Shown in pieces: positions 17,022 through 25,389 of a DNA stretch of 64,000 bases. The notes beneath the pieces were generated by a model. It ran no database searches. It was not told where the DNA came from and was given only the letters and a program-made list of their open reading frames with translations. Location of the stretch: contig JBGTJE010000050.1 of assembly GCA_041745295.1 (NCBI GenBank), positions 13,326 through 77,325 of the forward strand, in the 5' to 3' direction. Made by a program: the position numbers and the translations under genes. How positions within the stretch are numbered: position 1 is the first letter of the stretch; the number at the start of each line of letters is the position of its first letter. The stretch is from JANMEB01 sp041745295. Its GTDB lineage: Bacteria; Planctomycetota; Planctomycetia; Pirellulales; Pirellulaceae.

Positions 17022-17927
17022 TCATGTGGCCGATCGCACGAGATGAGCATGACCGCCGCGCCAATACTTGGAAAAGTTCAACGCGGGGCGCCATTTGCCG
17101 TCGGAGGCCGGACGCATCACGGCGTGGAGATGGCAGTCGAGATCAGTGACGAGCATTTCAGTGGCGGACGAACTCATCTCGCATTCGTACTTAATGCCGC
17201 GCGCGATCCTTTCTAGATCGTATTCCCCTAAGGCAATGATCGGTAAGCCTGAAAAAATTTCCAGCGGGTTGATCAATTTGTCGTGAATCGTGCCGAGTTG
17301 AATGTCCTCGAAGGTGGCGCAGCGGCTCAAGACAAAGGACCCGACCGCGTCGCGGCACAGCTCGAGCAACACGCACTTCGTCCCTAACAGTGCGGCAATG
17401 TCGCGACCCAAACTTCGGATATACGTGCCGCTCCCGCAGCATACTTCGACCTCGAAAATCGGAAATTCGTAACGAATCAAGCGACTCGTGAAGATCGTGA
17501 CTTGCCGGGAGGGAATCGTGAACTCTCGGCCGCGATGCGCCAGCCGATAGGCACGCCGACCGTCGATCCTGACGGCCGAAAACGGCGGTGGCGTTTGATC
17601 GATCGAGCCCACGAATGTGGCAACTGCGTTGGCCACCTCGTCGCGCGAGGGGATCGAAGAAACGGTTACGGGACGGCATTCCCGTTCGGTGTCGTCTGAA
17701 TCGCTTTCAAGGCCCAATTGGAATCGGGCCGTGTATCGTTTGGCCAAGCGCTGTGCGTAGGGGACCAGCCGCGTCGCGGGGCCGATGGCGGTCAAAAGAA
17801 CGCCAGAAGCCAGCGGATCCAACGTCCCCGCGTGACCGACCTTGTCGCCGGAGGCAATCGCCACGGCGTCGACGATTCGCCGCGAATTGAATCCGCGCGG
17901 CTTGTGGACTGGCAATAGGGCAAACAT
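17022..17927 (-). CDS. truB: tRNA pseudouridine(55) synthase TruB
   Basis: A 301-residue enzyme that makes pseudouridine 55 in the T loop of tRNAs. The catalytic motif GHAGTLDPLASGVL holds the nucleophilic Asp; other family segments are KRYTARFQLGLESDSDD, QTPPPFSAVRIDGRRAY and CGSGTYIRSLGRDIA. Length is normal. The reading frame starts with MFALLPVHKPRGFNS, typical of TruB. It lies downstream of the small coiled-coil gene on the same strand, separated by an F1 repeat, and converges with the dehydrogenase. Confidence 0.96.
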   Translation of the reverse strand: MFALLPVHKPRGFNSRRIVDAVAIASGDKVGHAGTLDPLASGVLLTAIGPATRLVPYAQRLAKRYTARFQLGLESDSDDTERECRPVTVSSIPSRDEVANAVATFVGSIDQTPPPFSAVRIDGRRAYRLAHRGREFTIPSRQVTIFTSRLIRYEFPIFEVEVCCGSGTYIRSLGRDIAALLGTKCVLLELCRDAVGSFVLSRCATFEDIQLGTIHDKLINPLEIFSGLPIIALGEYDLERIARGIKYECEMSSSATEMLVTDLDCHLHAVMRPASDGKWRPALNFSKYWRGGHAHLVRSAT

Positions 17928-17953
17928 TCTTAAACCCTAATTCAACTCGTGTC

Positions 17954-17975
17954 ATTCCGGGCTGAGTCCCGGAAT
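17954..17975. repeat. F1 palindromic repeat core
   Basis: A perfect ATTCCGGG / CCCGGAAT stem between truB and the coiled-coil gene. The outer sequence (GGAATCCAAATTCCAAGGA) is shared with the 12424 copy. Confidence 0.8.
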
Positions 17976-18010
17976 CCAAATTCCAAGGACGGGGGAATTT
18001 CTCTTTTGGG

Positions 18011-18187
18011 CTATTTATCCTTCGACTTAATTTTTTCGATTTCCGCTTGAATTGCTTTCATCTGCTGTTCCAGTTGCTTTATTTCCGTTAGGTCGTCGGC
18101 CTGTTGTCGCGCCCCAGACAGCTGCAATTGGACTTTTTGCTGCCTTTGTCGCAGGACTTCGAGGTGTTTTTTGTCTTTTTTATCCAT
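18011..18187 (-). CDS. Small coiled-coil protein, 58 aa
   Basis: Almost the whole protein is charged and helical: it opens MDKKDKKHLEVLRQRQQKV and ends KAIQAEIEKIKSKDK, with heptad-like spacing of Leu/Ile. I chose the ATG at 18187 because a GGGGA ribosome site lies about 7 bases upstream; the frame also opens 7 codons earlier with a Trp-rich stretch. No signal or membrane segment is seen. It precedes truB on the same strand. Function is unknown. Confidence 0.6.
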   Translation of the reverse strand: MDKKDKKHLEVLRQRQQKVQLQLSGARQQADDLTEIKQLEQQMKAIQAEIEKIKSKDK

Positions 18188-18311
18188 GGGATTTCCCCAC
18201 CACCACAAATCTTTTTTAGACTTTGCCTAGATTGAGACGCGGTTGAAAAGCCGATTCGCTCAGCTCACAATCGTAATTCGGTGGAATGATTCCTCCATCC
18301 ATGAAACGTGG

Positions 18312-18333
18312 ATTCCGGGACTCAGCCCGGAAT
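18312..18333. repeat. F1 palindromic repeat core
   Basis: A perfect 8-bp stem around ACTCAG in the divergent region between the coiled-coil gene and PPK2. A GGCCGCTTCGGCC hairpin follows at about 18369. Confidence 0.8.
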
Positions 18334-18463
18334 GACACCTGGCAATGCTAAGCATGCGTTGTTGAACCGGCCGCTTCGGCCGCGTGGAGAGTCCGCAGCG
18401 CCCAAAGCGGGCGGTTAAACAAAGAAAAGACGTCGATCACACTTCCCCCAATGAACTAGCTCT

Positions 18464-19267
18464 ATGCCCGAACCTATCACAATCAAAGCCGGAAATAAAT
18501 GCGTACTTGCCAAGATTGATTTGGCCAAGCGCGATCCCAAATACGACAAGCAGTCGGCGGAAAAACGAATTAAGCAAAACGCCGAGCGCATGTCCGAGCT
18601 GGCCAACATTCTATTTGCGGAAAACAAACGCTCGATCCTGCTGGTCCTGCAGGGCATGGACACCGCCGGCAAAGACGGCACGATTCGCACGGTGATGCGC
18701 GGCGTCAATCCGCGCGGCTGCCAAGTCGTTTCGTTCAAGCGTCCAAGCGACGAAGAACTCGATCACGACTTTCTGTGGCGCGTGCACCAAGTCGTGCCGC
18801 GTAAAGGCAATATTGGAATTTTCAATCGCTCGCATTACGAAGACGTCCTCGTCGTCCGCGTCCACAAACTTGTTCCGGAATCCGTCTGGTCGGAACGATT
18901 CGATCAAATCAACGCCTTCGAAAAGGTACTGGTGGAATCCGGGACGGTGATTATTAAGTGCTTCTTGCTAATCTCCAAGGAAACGCAGCGCGAGCGGCTC
19001 CAAGCCCGGATCGACGATCCCAAGGAACATTGGAAATTCAATATGAACGATTTGGAGGAGCGCAAAAAATGGGATCAATATCTGACCGCGTATGAAGAAG
19101 CCATTACGCAGTGCAATACGGCTCACGCCCCGTGGTACATCATTCCGTCAGAAAAAAAATGGTACCGCAATCTGTTGGTCAGCGAGCTACTGCGCAGCAA
19201 GCTGGAGGAAATCAATCCACAATATCCGGATGCGGTGCAATCCTATCAGGGAATCGTCGTGGAATGA
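18464..19267 (+). CDS. Polyphosphate kinase 2 family protein
   Basis: A 267-residue PPK2-type phosphotransferase that moves phosphate between polyphosphate and nucleotides in the cytoplasm. The P-loop GMDTAGKDGT is at residues 64-73, followed by NPRGCQVVSFKRPS, the lid region FNRSHYEDVLVVRVH, the ERLQARIDDPKEHWKFN segment and the APWYIIPSEKKWYRN end. The length fits a one-domain PPK2. Family class, and so AMP versus ADP/GDP preference, cannot be set from the sequence by eye. It stands alone between repeat-rich gaps. Confidence 0.93.
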   Translation: MPEPITIKAGNKCVLAKIDLAKRDPKYDKQSAEKRIKQNAERMSELANILFAENKRSILLVLQGMDTAGKDGTIRTVMRGVNPRGCQVVSFKRPSDEELDHDFLWRVHQVVPRKGNIGIFNRSHYEDVLVVRVHKLVPESVWSERFDQINAFEKVLVESGTVIIKCFLLISKETQRERLQARIDDPKEHWKFNMNDLEERKKWDQYLTAYEEAITQCNTAHAPWYIIPSEKKWYRNLLVSELLRSKLEEINPQYPDAVQSYQGIVVE

Positions 19268-19311
19268 CGTAAGTTCCTTTCCCTCCCCTCGCCGGGGCTT
19301 TGTAATGAGGA

Positions 19312-19453
19312 CCCATTGGGCGAAATCTGTGCACAAGTAAGACTCGTCAAGGCAACGATTGCTTGGCAATTCTCCTTCCGTGGTCCTGGATTCCGGGACT
19401 CAGCCCGGAATGACGAAAGGCAAGTAACGGCACGCGCCGAATTCCTGGACACC
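19312..19453 (+). repeat. F1 dispersed repeat, long copy
   Basis: About 142 bp with the perfect palindrome core at 19390-19411. It matches 11848-11988 in reverse orientation over almost its whole length, which shows the F1 element is larger than the palindrome. The rest of 19268-19713 holds no gene I can support. Confidence 0.8.
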
Positions 19454-19725
19454 TTCCGGCGGAGCCTGAGAAACGTCAAAGTCGGAGTGCATACGCTTTG
19501 CGGAAAAGACGCGAAACACCCTTCGGCACGACATTGGCCGTGTCAAAAATAGCGATGGCGCCATTTGTGCCGCCCGAAAAAATCTAGTAAAGCAAAAACG
19601 GTTGCGAAGACTTCATCGTCTGCGGGAACCATGCCGATAGCTGGACTGACGAACCAGCGTCGGATGGATCGAACGCAAAGGACGCAGGAGGCAAGTACTG
19701 GTTTTGTCCCGTCGTGAGACCAGCC

Positions 19726-20283
19726 ATGATCAAACTTGCAGAAATCCCAGAGTATTTATTGTATGCGGAATCCGAACTCGAGTCCTTTCAAGGGCAGTCG
19801 TTGGGTCGTTGGCGGTTCATCCTCCAATCGATACAAAATACGGTACGGTTCGACGCTACGGATTGGGAGCCGAGCGTATCGCTCGAGCGACTGGAACTGC
19901 TGACGGTGATCCGCGGACTCGAGGAATTGGATCAGCCCTCCTCCGTGACGATCGTGACGGAAAGCAATTACGTCGCGCACGGTTTCGGCTTTGGATTGCG
20001 TGAGTGGCGCCACAACGGCTGGCAGTGGGAGCGATTCGGCGACTTAGTGCCGATCACCAACGACGATCTATGGCGGCGACTCGATCGCGCCAGCCAAGTT
20101 CATCAGTTGCAATGCCGACGCGGGAAATGGAGCGATGCTGCTCCCGAAACCGCGATTGAGCGGTCGCCGCCGAAAAATCTCTCGACAAGAGAATCGCCGC
20201 CAACGCCATGGCGACGAGACAATCCAGCGCGCCGCTGGATACGAAATTTGTCTCGCATCGCGTCATCGATCATTCCAATTTAG
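19726..20283 (+). CDS. RNase HI-like protein, catalytic residues degraded
   Basis: A 185-residue protein with the middle of an RNase HI fold. LELLTVIRGLEEL corresponds to the helix with the active-site Glu (Glu57), VTESNYV to the TDS-x-YV strand (Asp changed to Glu79), and NDDLWRRLDRASQVHQLQ to the NVDLWQRLD region. The first catalytic Asp strand is not recognisable, and the usual His/Asp-containing C-terminus is replaced by an Arg/Pro/Ser-rich tail. It may be an inactive nucleic-acid-binding relative. GTG 19714 is an alternative start. A 12-bp hairpin lies directly after the stop. Confidence 0.65.
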   Translation: MIKLAEIPEYLLYAESELESFQGQSLGRWRFILQSIQNTVRFDATDWEPSVSLERLELLTVIRGLEELDQPSSVTIVTESNYVAHGFGFGLREWRHNGWQWERFGDLVPITNDDLWRRLDRASQVHQLQCRRGKWSDAAPETAIERSPPKNLSTRESPPTPWRRDNPARRWIRNLSRIASSIIPI

Positions 20284-20298
20284 ATCGTTTAACGGCAA

Positions 20299-20331
20299 GC
20301 CGAAGGCGACCACGCAACTGTCGCCTTCGGC
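20299..20331. repeat. F10 hairpin (AAGCCGAAGGCG family)
   Basis: A perfect 12-bp stem GCCGAAGGCGAC / GTCGCCTTCGGC follows the RNase H-like stop. The leading GTTTAACGGCAAGCCG recurs at about 41110 after the LysM gene, and a related cttcggcct stretch lies near 36040. Confidence 0.75.
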
Positions 20332-20425
20332 CTAAGCGAGAAAATTGTTTCCGGTACTGAACGTTAGGACGGGAGCAGGCGGTGATGTAGTCCGTCAAAC
20401 GTTGTATAGTAGGTGGCAGGCCCCC

Positions 20426-22441
20426 ATGGCGTTTTCAAGCAATCCGATGGCTCGACCCAAGCGACCCAATTCCGCAAAGACTTCGCGGCCGACGATGAGC
20501 GCAACGGACTCTCGAAAGATTCGCGCCGAGTCCCCATTGAAGCGGCGATCCATCTTGACCGATTTTGATTTGCACCTCTTCGGCGAAGGGACTCATTTCG
20601 ACATCTACAATTTGCTGGGTGCCCACCGCCGCGAATGGGACGACGTGTCCGGAACCAATTTTTCCGTATGGGCGCCCAATGCGCAATCGGTCTCGGTGAT
20701 CGGGGATTTTAACGGCTGGACCGGGCAGGCCCACGTGATGGAGCGATCCGGCGACAGCGGAATCTGGGAGCTGTTCGTCCCAGGTCTGGCCGTTGGTGGC
20801 TTGTACAAATATCGAGTCGTCGGCCAGGACGGCTTGACCGTGGACAAGACCGATCCGTACGGATTTTTTGCCGAAGTCCCGCCGCGAACGGCGTCCGTCG
20901 TTTGTGACCTCGAACAATACCGTTGGAATGACCACGACTGGATCCGGGCGCGATCGGTCACGGATCCGCTGACCCAACCGATCAGCGTCTATGAAGTTCA
21001 CTTGGGAAGCTGGCGGCATCGCGCGGGAAATCGTAACGGCTGGCTTTCGTATCGCGATTTGGCAGTTGAGTTGGTCGAATACTGCAAGCAACTGGGGTTC
21101 ACCCACATCGAACTCTTGCCGGTCAGTGAGCATCCGTTTACGGGAAGCTGGGGATATCAAACGGTCGGCTACTTCAGTGCGACCAGCCGATACGGTTCCC
21201 CGGAAGGGTTGATGTTCCTGATCGATTACTGCCATCAAAACGGAATTGGCGTAATCATCGATTGGGTGCCGGCCCATTTTCCCAAGGACGCCCACGGCTT
21301 GGCGCGGTTTGACGGTACGGCGCTGTACGAACACGAGGATCCACGGCAAGGCGAGCATCCGGACTGGGATACACTCGTCTTCAATTATGGCCGAACCGAA
21401 GTCACCAATTTTTTGATCGCCAACGCATTGTTTTGGTTCGACAAGTACCACGTCGACGGATTGCGCGTCGATGCGGTTGCGTCGATGCTCTATTTGGACT
21501 ACAGCCGCAAAGACGGCCAATGGATTCCGAATCGCTATGGGGGACGCGAGAATCTCGATGCGATTGCTTTTCTCAAACGGTTCAACGAGCAAGTGCATGC
21601 CCGTTTCGCCGGCGTTTTGACAATCGCCGAGGAGTCGACGGCTTGGAGTGGCGTCTCCCGGCCCACGTACAGCGGGGGATTGGGCTTCAGCTTCAAGTGG
21701 AATATGGGCTGGATGAATGACACGCTGCGATACATGAGTAACGAGCCGGTACATCGCAAGTTTCATCACGACGAACTGACATTCAGTCTCATCTATGCGT
21801 TTACCGAAAACTTTATGCTGCCGCTCTCGCACGACGAAGTGGTCCATGGCAAGCGGTCGCTGCTCGATCGAATGCCCGGAGATCAATGGCAACGCGTGGC
21901 GAACTTGCGATTGCTTTACAGTTACATGTGGACGCATCCCGGTAAGAAGTTGCTCTTCATGGGAGGCGAGTTTGGACAATGGCGTGAATGGAATTGCGAC
22001 TCTCCACTCGATTGGCACTTGCTGGAGCACGTCGATCATCAGCACTTGCAGAAGCTCGTGGGCGATTTGAATCGGCTGTACCGCGCCCAACCGGCGCTCC
22101 ATCGGCTGGATCATTCGGGCGAAGGATTCGAATGGATCGACTGCCACAACGCCGATGATAGTCTTTTGACGTATCTGCGATTCGCCCCTGGCCGCGATGA
22201 CTTTGTCGTCGTCTGCTGCAATTTTACGCCCGTCGTGCGGAGCGGATATCGCGTCGGCGTTCCGGTCGAATGTTATTATCGCGAAATCTTCAATAGCGAT
22301 TCGATTTATTACGGCGGCTCGAATGTCGGCAACGGCGCGGGGGCGTTTGCTTCGCGAATCGTCGCCCAAGGTCGCCCGCATTCGATTACGATCGATCTGC
22401 CGCCGCTGTCGGTTTGCGTTTTGCAGCCCGAGCGCAGATAA
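20426..22441 (+). CDS. glgB: 1,4-alpha-glucan branching enzyme GlgB
   Basis: A GH13/CBM48 enzyme of about 671 residues that cuts alpha-1,4-glucan and re-attaches it as alpha-1,6 branches in glycogen. The CBM48 domain (NFSVWAPNAQSVSVIGDFN) precedes the barrel. Catalytic motifs are DWVPAHFP, GLRVDAVASML (nucleophile Asp349), TIAEESTAW (Glu402) and LSHDEVVHGK. ATG 20426 is the chosen start; the frame opens earlier and a shorter start at 20447 or later is possible, since the first 40 residues are a basic linker. No other glycogen gene is near. Confidence 0.95.
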   Translation: MAFSSNPMARPKRPNSAKTSRPTMSATDSRKIRAESPLKRRSILTDFDLHLFGEGTHFDIYNLLGAHRREWDDVSGTNFSVWAPNAQSVSVIGDFNGWTGQAHVMERSGDSGIWELFVPGLAVGGLYKYRVVGQDGLTVDKTDPYGFFAEVPPRTASVVCDLEQYRWNDHDWIRARSVTDPLTQPISVYEVHLGSWRHRAGNRNGWLSYRDLAVELVEYCKQLGFTHIELLPVSEHPFTGSWGYQTVGYFSATSRYGSPEGLMFLIDYCHQNGIGVIIDWVPAHFPKDAHGLARFDGTALYEHEDPRQGEHPDWDTLVFNYGRTEVTNFLIANALFWFDKYHVDGLRVDAVASMLYLDYSRKDGQWIPNRYGGRENLDAIAFLKRFNEQVHARFAGVLTIAEESTAWSGVSRPTYSGGLGFSFKWNMGWMNDTLRYMSNEPVHRKFHHDELTFSLIYAFTENFMLPLSHDEVVHGKRSLLDRMPGDQWQRVANLRLLYSYMWTHPGKKLLFMGGEFGQWREWNCDSPLDWHLLEHVDHQHLQKLVGDLNRLYRAQPALHRLDHSGEGFEWIDCHNADDSLLTYLRFAPGRDDFVVVCCNFTPVVRSGYRVGVPVECYYREIFNSDSIYYGGSNVGNGAGAFASRIVAQGRPHSITIDLPPLSVCVLQPERR

Positions 22442-22460
22442 CCGATTGATAATCTTATTT

Positions 22461-22616
22461 CGTGCTCGTACTCAGCGACGCGGTACTCGTACTCGTAATC
22501 GAAGCCAAGGTCAGGGACGTAATTGACCAAAAGGACAAAAAGGCGATGGATGCAAGCCGTCGCAAGGTGCATTTCTACAGTGGGATCGATTACGAGCACT
22601 GCTTCGCTGAGCACGA
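22461..22616. repeat. F5 element with GTACTCGTACTC-type inverted ends
   Basis: The left end 22461-22502 (CGTGCTCGTACTCAGCGACG...) is an imperfect inverted match to the right end 22586-22616, which lacks two 6-base GTACTC units. It lies between glgB and the convergent fucU-like gene. A second copy is at 58508-58710. Confidence 0.75.
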
Positions 22617-22638
22617 AGTAGCATCCGATCCGAGACAA

Positions 22639-23067
22639 TTAATCCCGCCGCACGCCAATGGTCAGCAAAAGATTTGCGTAAATTCGCTGCTCGCCGGTTT
22701 GGATCGTCAGCGCATGCTGCTCGGAACTTGCGGTCCGGTAGAACTCGAATCGTTCGATCGATTGAAGCGGTACGGCGAAGCCCGAAGTCCGCAAAACGGA
22801 ATCAAATTCACTCCAGATCGGAGGTCGCGAAGCATCGGCCGGTTGCATGACTTGGGCTGCTTCAATCGGAATGGCGGTCAGTAAGGCGCGTAATGCATCG
22901 ACACAATTTATAATTCCAGGAGCCAAATTCAAATGGACCACGCGACCGCGTGGGCCAACGCAAGTTGAAACGGGATAATTTCCGTCGGCAATCAGCACGG
23001 TGCCGCCGTGCCCCGCCGCGCCTAACACGGTGAGAAGTTCTGGGTGAATGAGGCCGAATCGCAACAT
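22639..23067 (-). CDS. RbsD/FucU family sugar mutarotase
   Basis: A 142-residue protein matching FucU in length and order: HPELLTVLGAAGHGG with the family His, LIADGNYPVST, CVDALRALLTAIPIE, IERFEFYRTA and the ending TGEQRIYANLLLTIGV. FucU interconverts anomers of L-fucose and RbsD those of ribose; this sequence looks nearer FucU, but the substrate is unsure. The frame runs 30 codons further upstream; ATG 23067 gives the family N-terminus. No fucose genes are adjacent. Confidence 0.85.
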   Translation of the reverse strand: MLRFGLIHPELLTVLGAAGHGGTVLIADGNYPVSTCVGPRGRVVHLNLAPGIINCVDALRALLTAIPIEAAQVMQPADASRPPIWSEFDSVLRTSGFAVPLQSIERFEFYRTASSEQHALTIQTGEQRIYANLLLTIGVRRD

Positions 23068-23605
23068 ACTTGGGCACCGTTTGGATTGAGCCGATTTATT
23101 GTCGCGCAACTCGGATACACGAACAATCGGGCCTTTAAGGGAATGACTATTCTGCACTCAGCGGAGTTTAGTCAGGCGTCGATCGGGAACTGGCCCGGCC
23201 TGCTCCGTCGTCGCCCTGGAATTTGCCGTACCCTGAGCCGGCAGAACCAACAAGATCGTGGCGCGAAGTCTTTGCGCTGTTTGCGATGGTGAACCACGCA
23301 GTCGCATCACGCTCGCAAAACTGGGATTTATGAGACGTGGATCGCGAATCGTCCGCGTGGTGTTGGTGTGGGCCCTTTTGATCGCTCTGATTGTGCGGGC
23401 AAATCGTTGGCAGTTTTTCTGGGGAAAGCGAAGATTTTATCCGATTTGAGCCGAGGATTTAGCGCAAAAAGCCAGGTTAAAGACTATCTTTTCGAGAGTC
23501 GGCTGACACAATGGAAAGGACTTGCCGCCTCTTTTTGAACCTGACCCGTATCGACCGACCTGACTCCGCGATGGATCGGCTTTCCTCGACATTTGCGACT
23601 ACTCC
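23068..23605. other. Intergenic stretch without a supported gene
   Basis: This divergent region should carry promoters for the FucU-like and SDR genes. A 39-codon frame from about 23330 encodes a possible one-pass membrane peptide (RVVLVWALLIALIVRA), too weak to call as a gene. Confidence 0.5.
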
Positions 23606-25090
23606 ATGATTCAGCGGCTGTGCCAATCCAATCTCGCTTCGGCAGATAAGTACTTGCTGCTTACCGGCGCAACGGGCTTTGTCGGGCGTTATTTGTTGCG
23701 AGACCTTTTGACTGCCGGACACCGCGTCGCCGTGGTTGTACGGCCTGATCGCAAGTGCGACCCACAGCAACGCATCGAAGCGGTGATGCAACACTGGGAG
23801 CGCGAATCGGGCCACAGCCTACCACGCCCAATCGTTATCGCGGGCGACGTTCGGAAAAAGCTCCTTGGCTTGAGTCACCAGGATTGGAGTTGGGTCCGAA
23901 GTTCATGTGATCGCGTATTGCATGCGGCCGCTGTATTGACGTTTTTTGGCGAGCGCGAGGAAGAACCTTGGTTGACCAACGTGGACGGCACGAAGAATGT
24001 CGTCGCGCTTTGCGATCATTTCGATGTAAGCCAATTCCATTTCTTGTCGACGGCGTACGTTTGCGGCCAGCGTGACGGCCGCATTCTCGAACACGACTTG
24101 GACCTCGGGCAGCAATTCCGAAACGATTATGAGCATTCAAAATTTGTCGCCGAGCGCTACGTCCGCGACCATTGCAACGCAAAGTCGGTCACGATCTATC
24201 GCCCAGCGGTCGTCGTCGGCGACTCAAAAACCGGTGCGACGACTAGTTATCATGGTCTATTCTTGTATTTGCGATTGCTGGCCATGCTGGTTCCCCAGCA
24301 ACAGCGCAATGCGCTTGGCGCGCACTACACCCAAATTCAATTGCCGATGCAGGGTGACGAGCCGAGAAACTTGGTCCCTGTCGATTGGGTTTCGCAAGTG
24401 ATTTGTTATCTGATCAACAAGCCCGCCGCGCACGGCGAAACAATTCATTTGGCGCCCGAAGTTCGAACGACGCCCCGCTCGATCGTGGACAGTTGTTACG
24501 ACTATTTTAACTCATGCGGCGTCGAATACGCAGGTCCGAATTCGCCCGCGGATGGACACGAATCCGAATTCGCCAAGTCGTTTTTTGCCAACACGAAGAT
24601 TTATCAAGACTACGAGCGCAGTGATCCGGAGTTTGAATGTGCCGCGATCCGGCGATTTTGCAATCACATGCCCTGTCCGGTCGTCGACGAAGCCATGATT
24701 CACCGATTTCTGGACTTCGGTTCGAGTGATCAATGGGGTAAGAAGAGGGCCAAGCCGGCGAGTGCCGCGATCGATGTAGAATCCACGCTCGTGTCGATCG
24801 CACGACGCACGACGGTGGCGACGTCGAGATTCGGACGGGACTTTGATCTGGCCTTGGATGTTCTTGGCCCGGGTGGCGGCCAATGGACACTTTCGCGTGA
24901 TCGCCAGGGTTGTTGGAGCGTGGTACGCGGAATCTTGCCGACGGTCACGCATTTGTTGCAATTGAATTCGGTCGAGCTTTGTCCAATCCAGGCCCGCGAG
25001 AACGAGTCCTACTGGTTTGGCCGCGTTTTGGATGCGGCGAATTTCGCCGAAACGAACAGTCCTTCCATTGCGATGAACGTCCCGAAATAA
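23606..25090 (+). CDS. SDR-family NAD(P)-dependent reductase (thioester-reductase/male-sterility type)
   Basis: A 494-residue protein. Residues about 15-290 form an extended short-chain dehydrogenase fold: LLTGATGFVGRYLL for dinucleotide binding, VVVRPD, VLHAAAVLTFF, NVDGTKNV, FLSTAYV and the catalytic YEHSKFVAE (Tyr-x3-Lys), then IYRPAVVVGDS. This is the NAD_binding_4 type used to reduce thioesters or modify lipids and sterols. Residues 300-494 are unassigned, possibly a substrate-binding or SCP2-like part. It stands alone; substrate unknown. Confidence 0.82.
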   Translation: MIQRLCQSNLASADKYLLLTGATGFVGRYLLRDLLTAGHRVAVVVRPDRKCDPQQRIEAVMQHWERESGHSLPRPIVIAGDVRKKLLGLSHQDWSWVRSSCDRVLHAAAVLTFFGEREEEPWLTNVDGTKNVVALCDHFDVSQFHFLSTAYVCGQRDGRILEHDLDLGQQFRNDYEHSKFVAERYVRDHCNAKSVTIYRPAVVVGDSKTGATTSYHGLFLYLRLLAMLVPQQQRNALGAHYTQIQLPMQGDEPRNLVPVDWVSQVICYLINKPAAHGETIHLAPEVRTTPRSIVDSCYDYFNSCGVEYAGPNSPADGHESEFAKSFFANTKIYQDYERSDPEFECAAIRRFCNHMPCPVVDEAMIHRFLDFGSSDQWGKKRAKPASAAIDVESTLVSIARRTTVATSRFGRDFDLALDVLGPGGGQWTLSRDRQGCWSVVRGILPTVTHLLQLNSVELCPIQARENESYWFGRVLDAANFAETNSPSIAMNVPK

Positions 25091-25171
25091 ACCGTGTCGT
25101 CGCTTGGGTACAGCATCTAACGTCGCCGAATTCGCCAGAATTTGGGCCAAAACGCTGACGAGTACTGCTGC

Positions 25172-25376
25172 GGTAGCCCTCTCGCTCCTAGCTTGTGAAA
25201 TTATTCATTTTGGATGCAGCGCGGCCCATCTGGGCCGCGTTTTCCGGTCATTCGACGGCCTGGAAAGGCCGTCCTACGAATAAATTCACAAGCTATCCGC
25301 GAGAGGAAAGCGATTTCGGGCTAAGCTCAAAGATTCTTGCTGGGGCAGCCTTCATCACGCGGAGCGTGATGGCTAC
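25172..25376. repeat. F3 palindromic repeat, copy interrupted by an F4 element
   Basis: The ends match the 15836-15930 copy (GGTAGCCCTCTCG ... CGAGAGGAAAGCG ... CACGCGGAGCGTGATGGCTAC). The first hairpin loop is split by the 107-bp F4 element at 25189-25295. The F3 tail has its own hairpin ATCACGC / GCGTGAT. Confidence 0.8.
25189..25295. mobile_element. F4: 107-bp MITE-like element with 18-bp terminal inverted repeats and 3-bp target duplication
   Basis: The left end TAGCTTGTGAAATTATTC and the right end GAATAAATTCACAAGCTA are inverted repeats with one mismatch. TCC occurs directly on both sides (25186-25188 and 25296-25298), while the intact F3 copy has a single TCC there. Inside are two perfect hairpins, GCGGCCCA / TGGGCCGC and GACGGCC / GGCCGTC. 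There is no coding capacity, so any mobility would need a transposase in trans. Confidence 0.8.
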
Positions 25377-25389
25377 AAAGTAGGAGATT

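Noticed and set aside
20435..22381. Long open frame on the minus strand opposite glgB (648 codons)
   Set aside because: It is a shadow of the strong glgB gene: no motif, and codon composition is the mirror of glgB.
23330..23449. Possible 39-aa one-pass membrane peptide
   Set aside because: Hydrophobic stretch RVVLVWALLIALIVRA only; no clear ribosome site and no homolog recognised.
25172..25376. Considered as a decayed insertion sequence with transposase
   Set aside because: No reading frame of transposase type; too short; best described as a non-autonomous element in a repeat.
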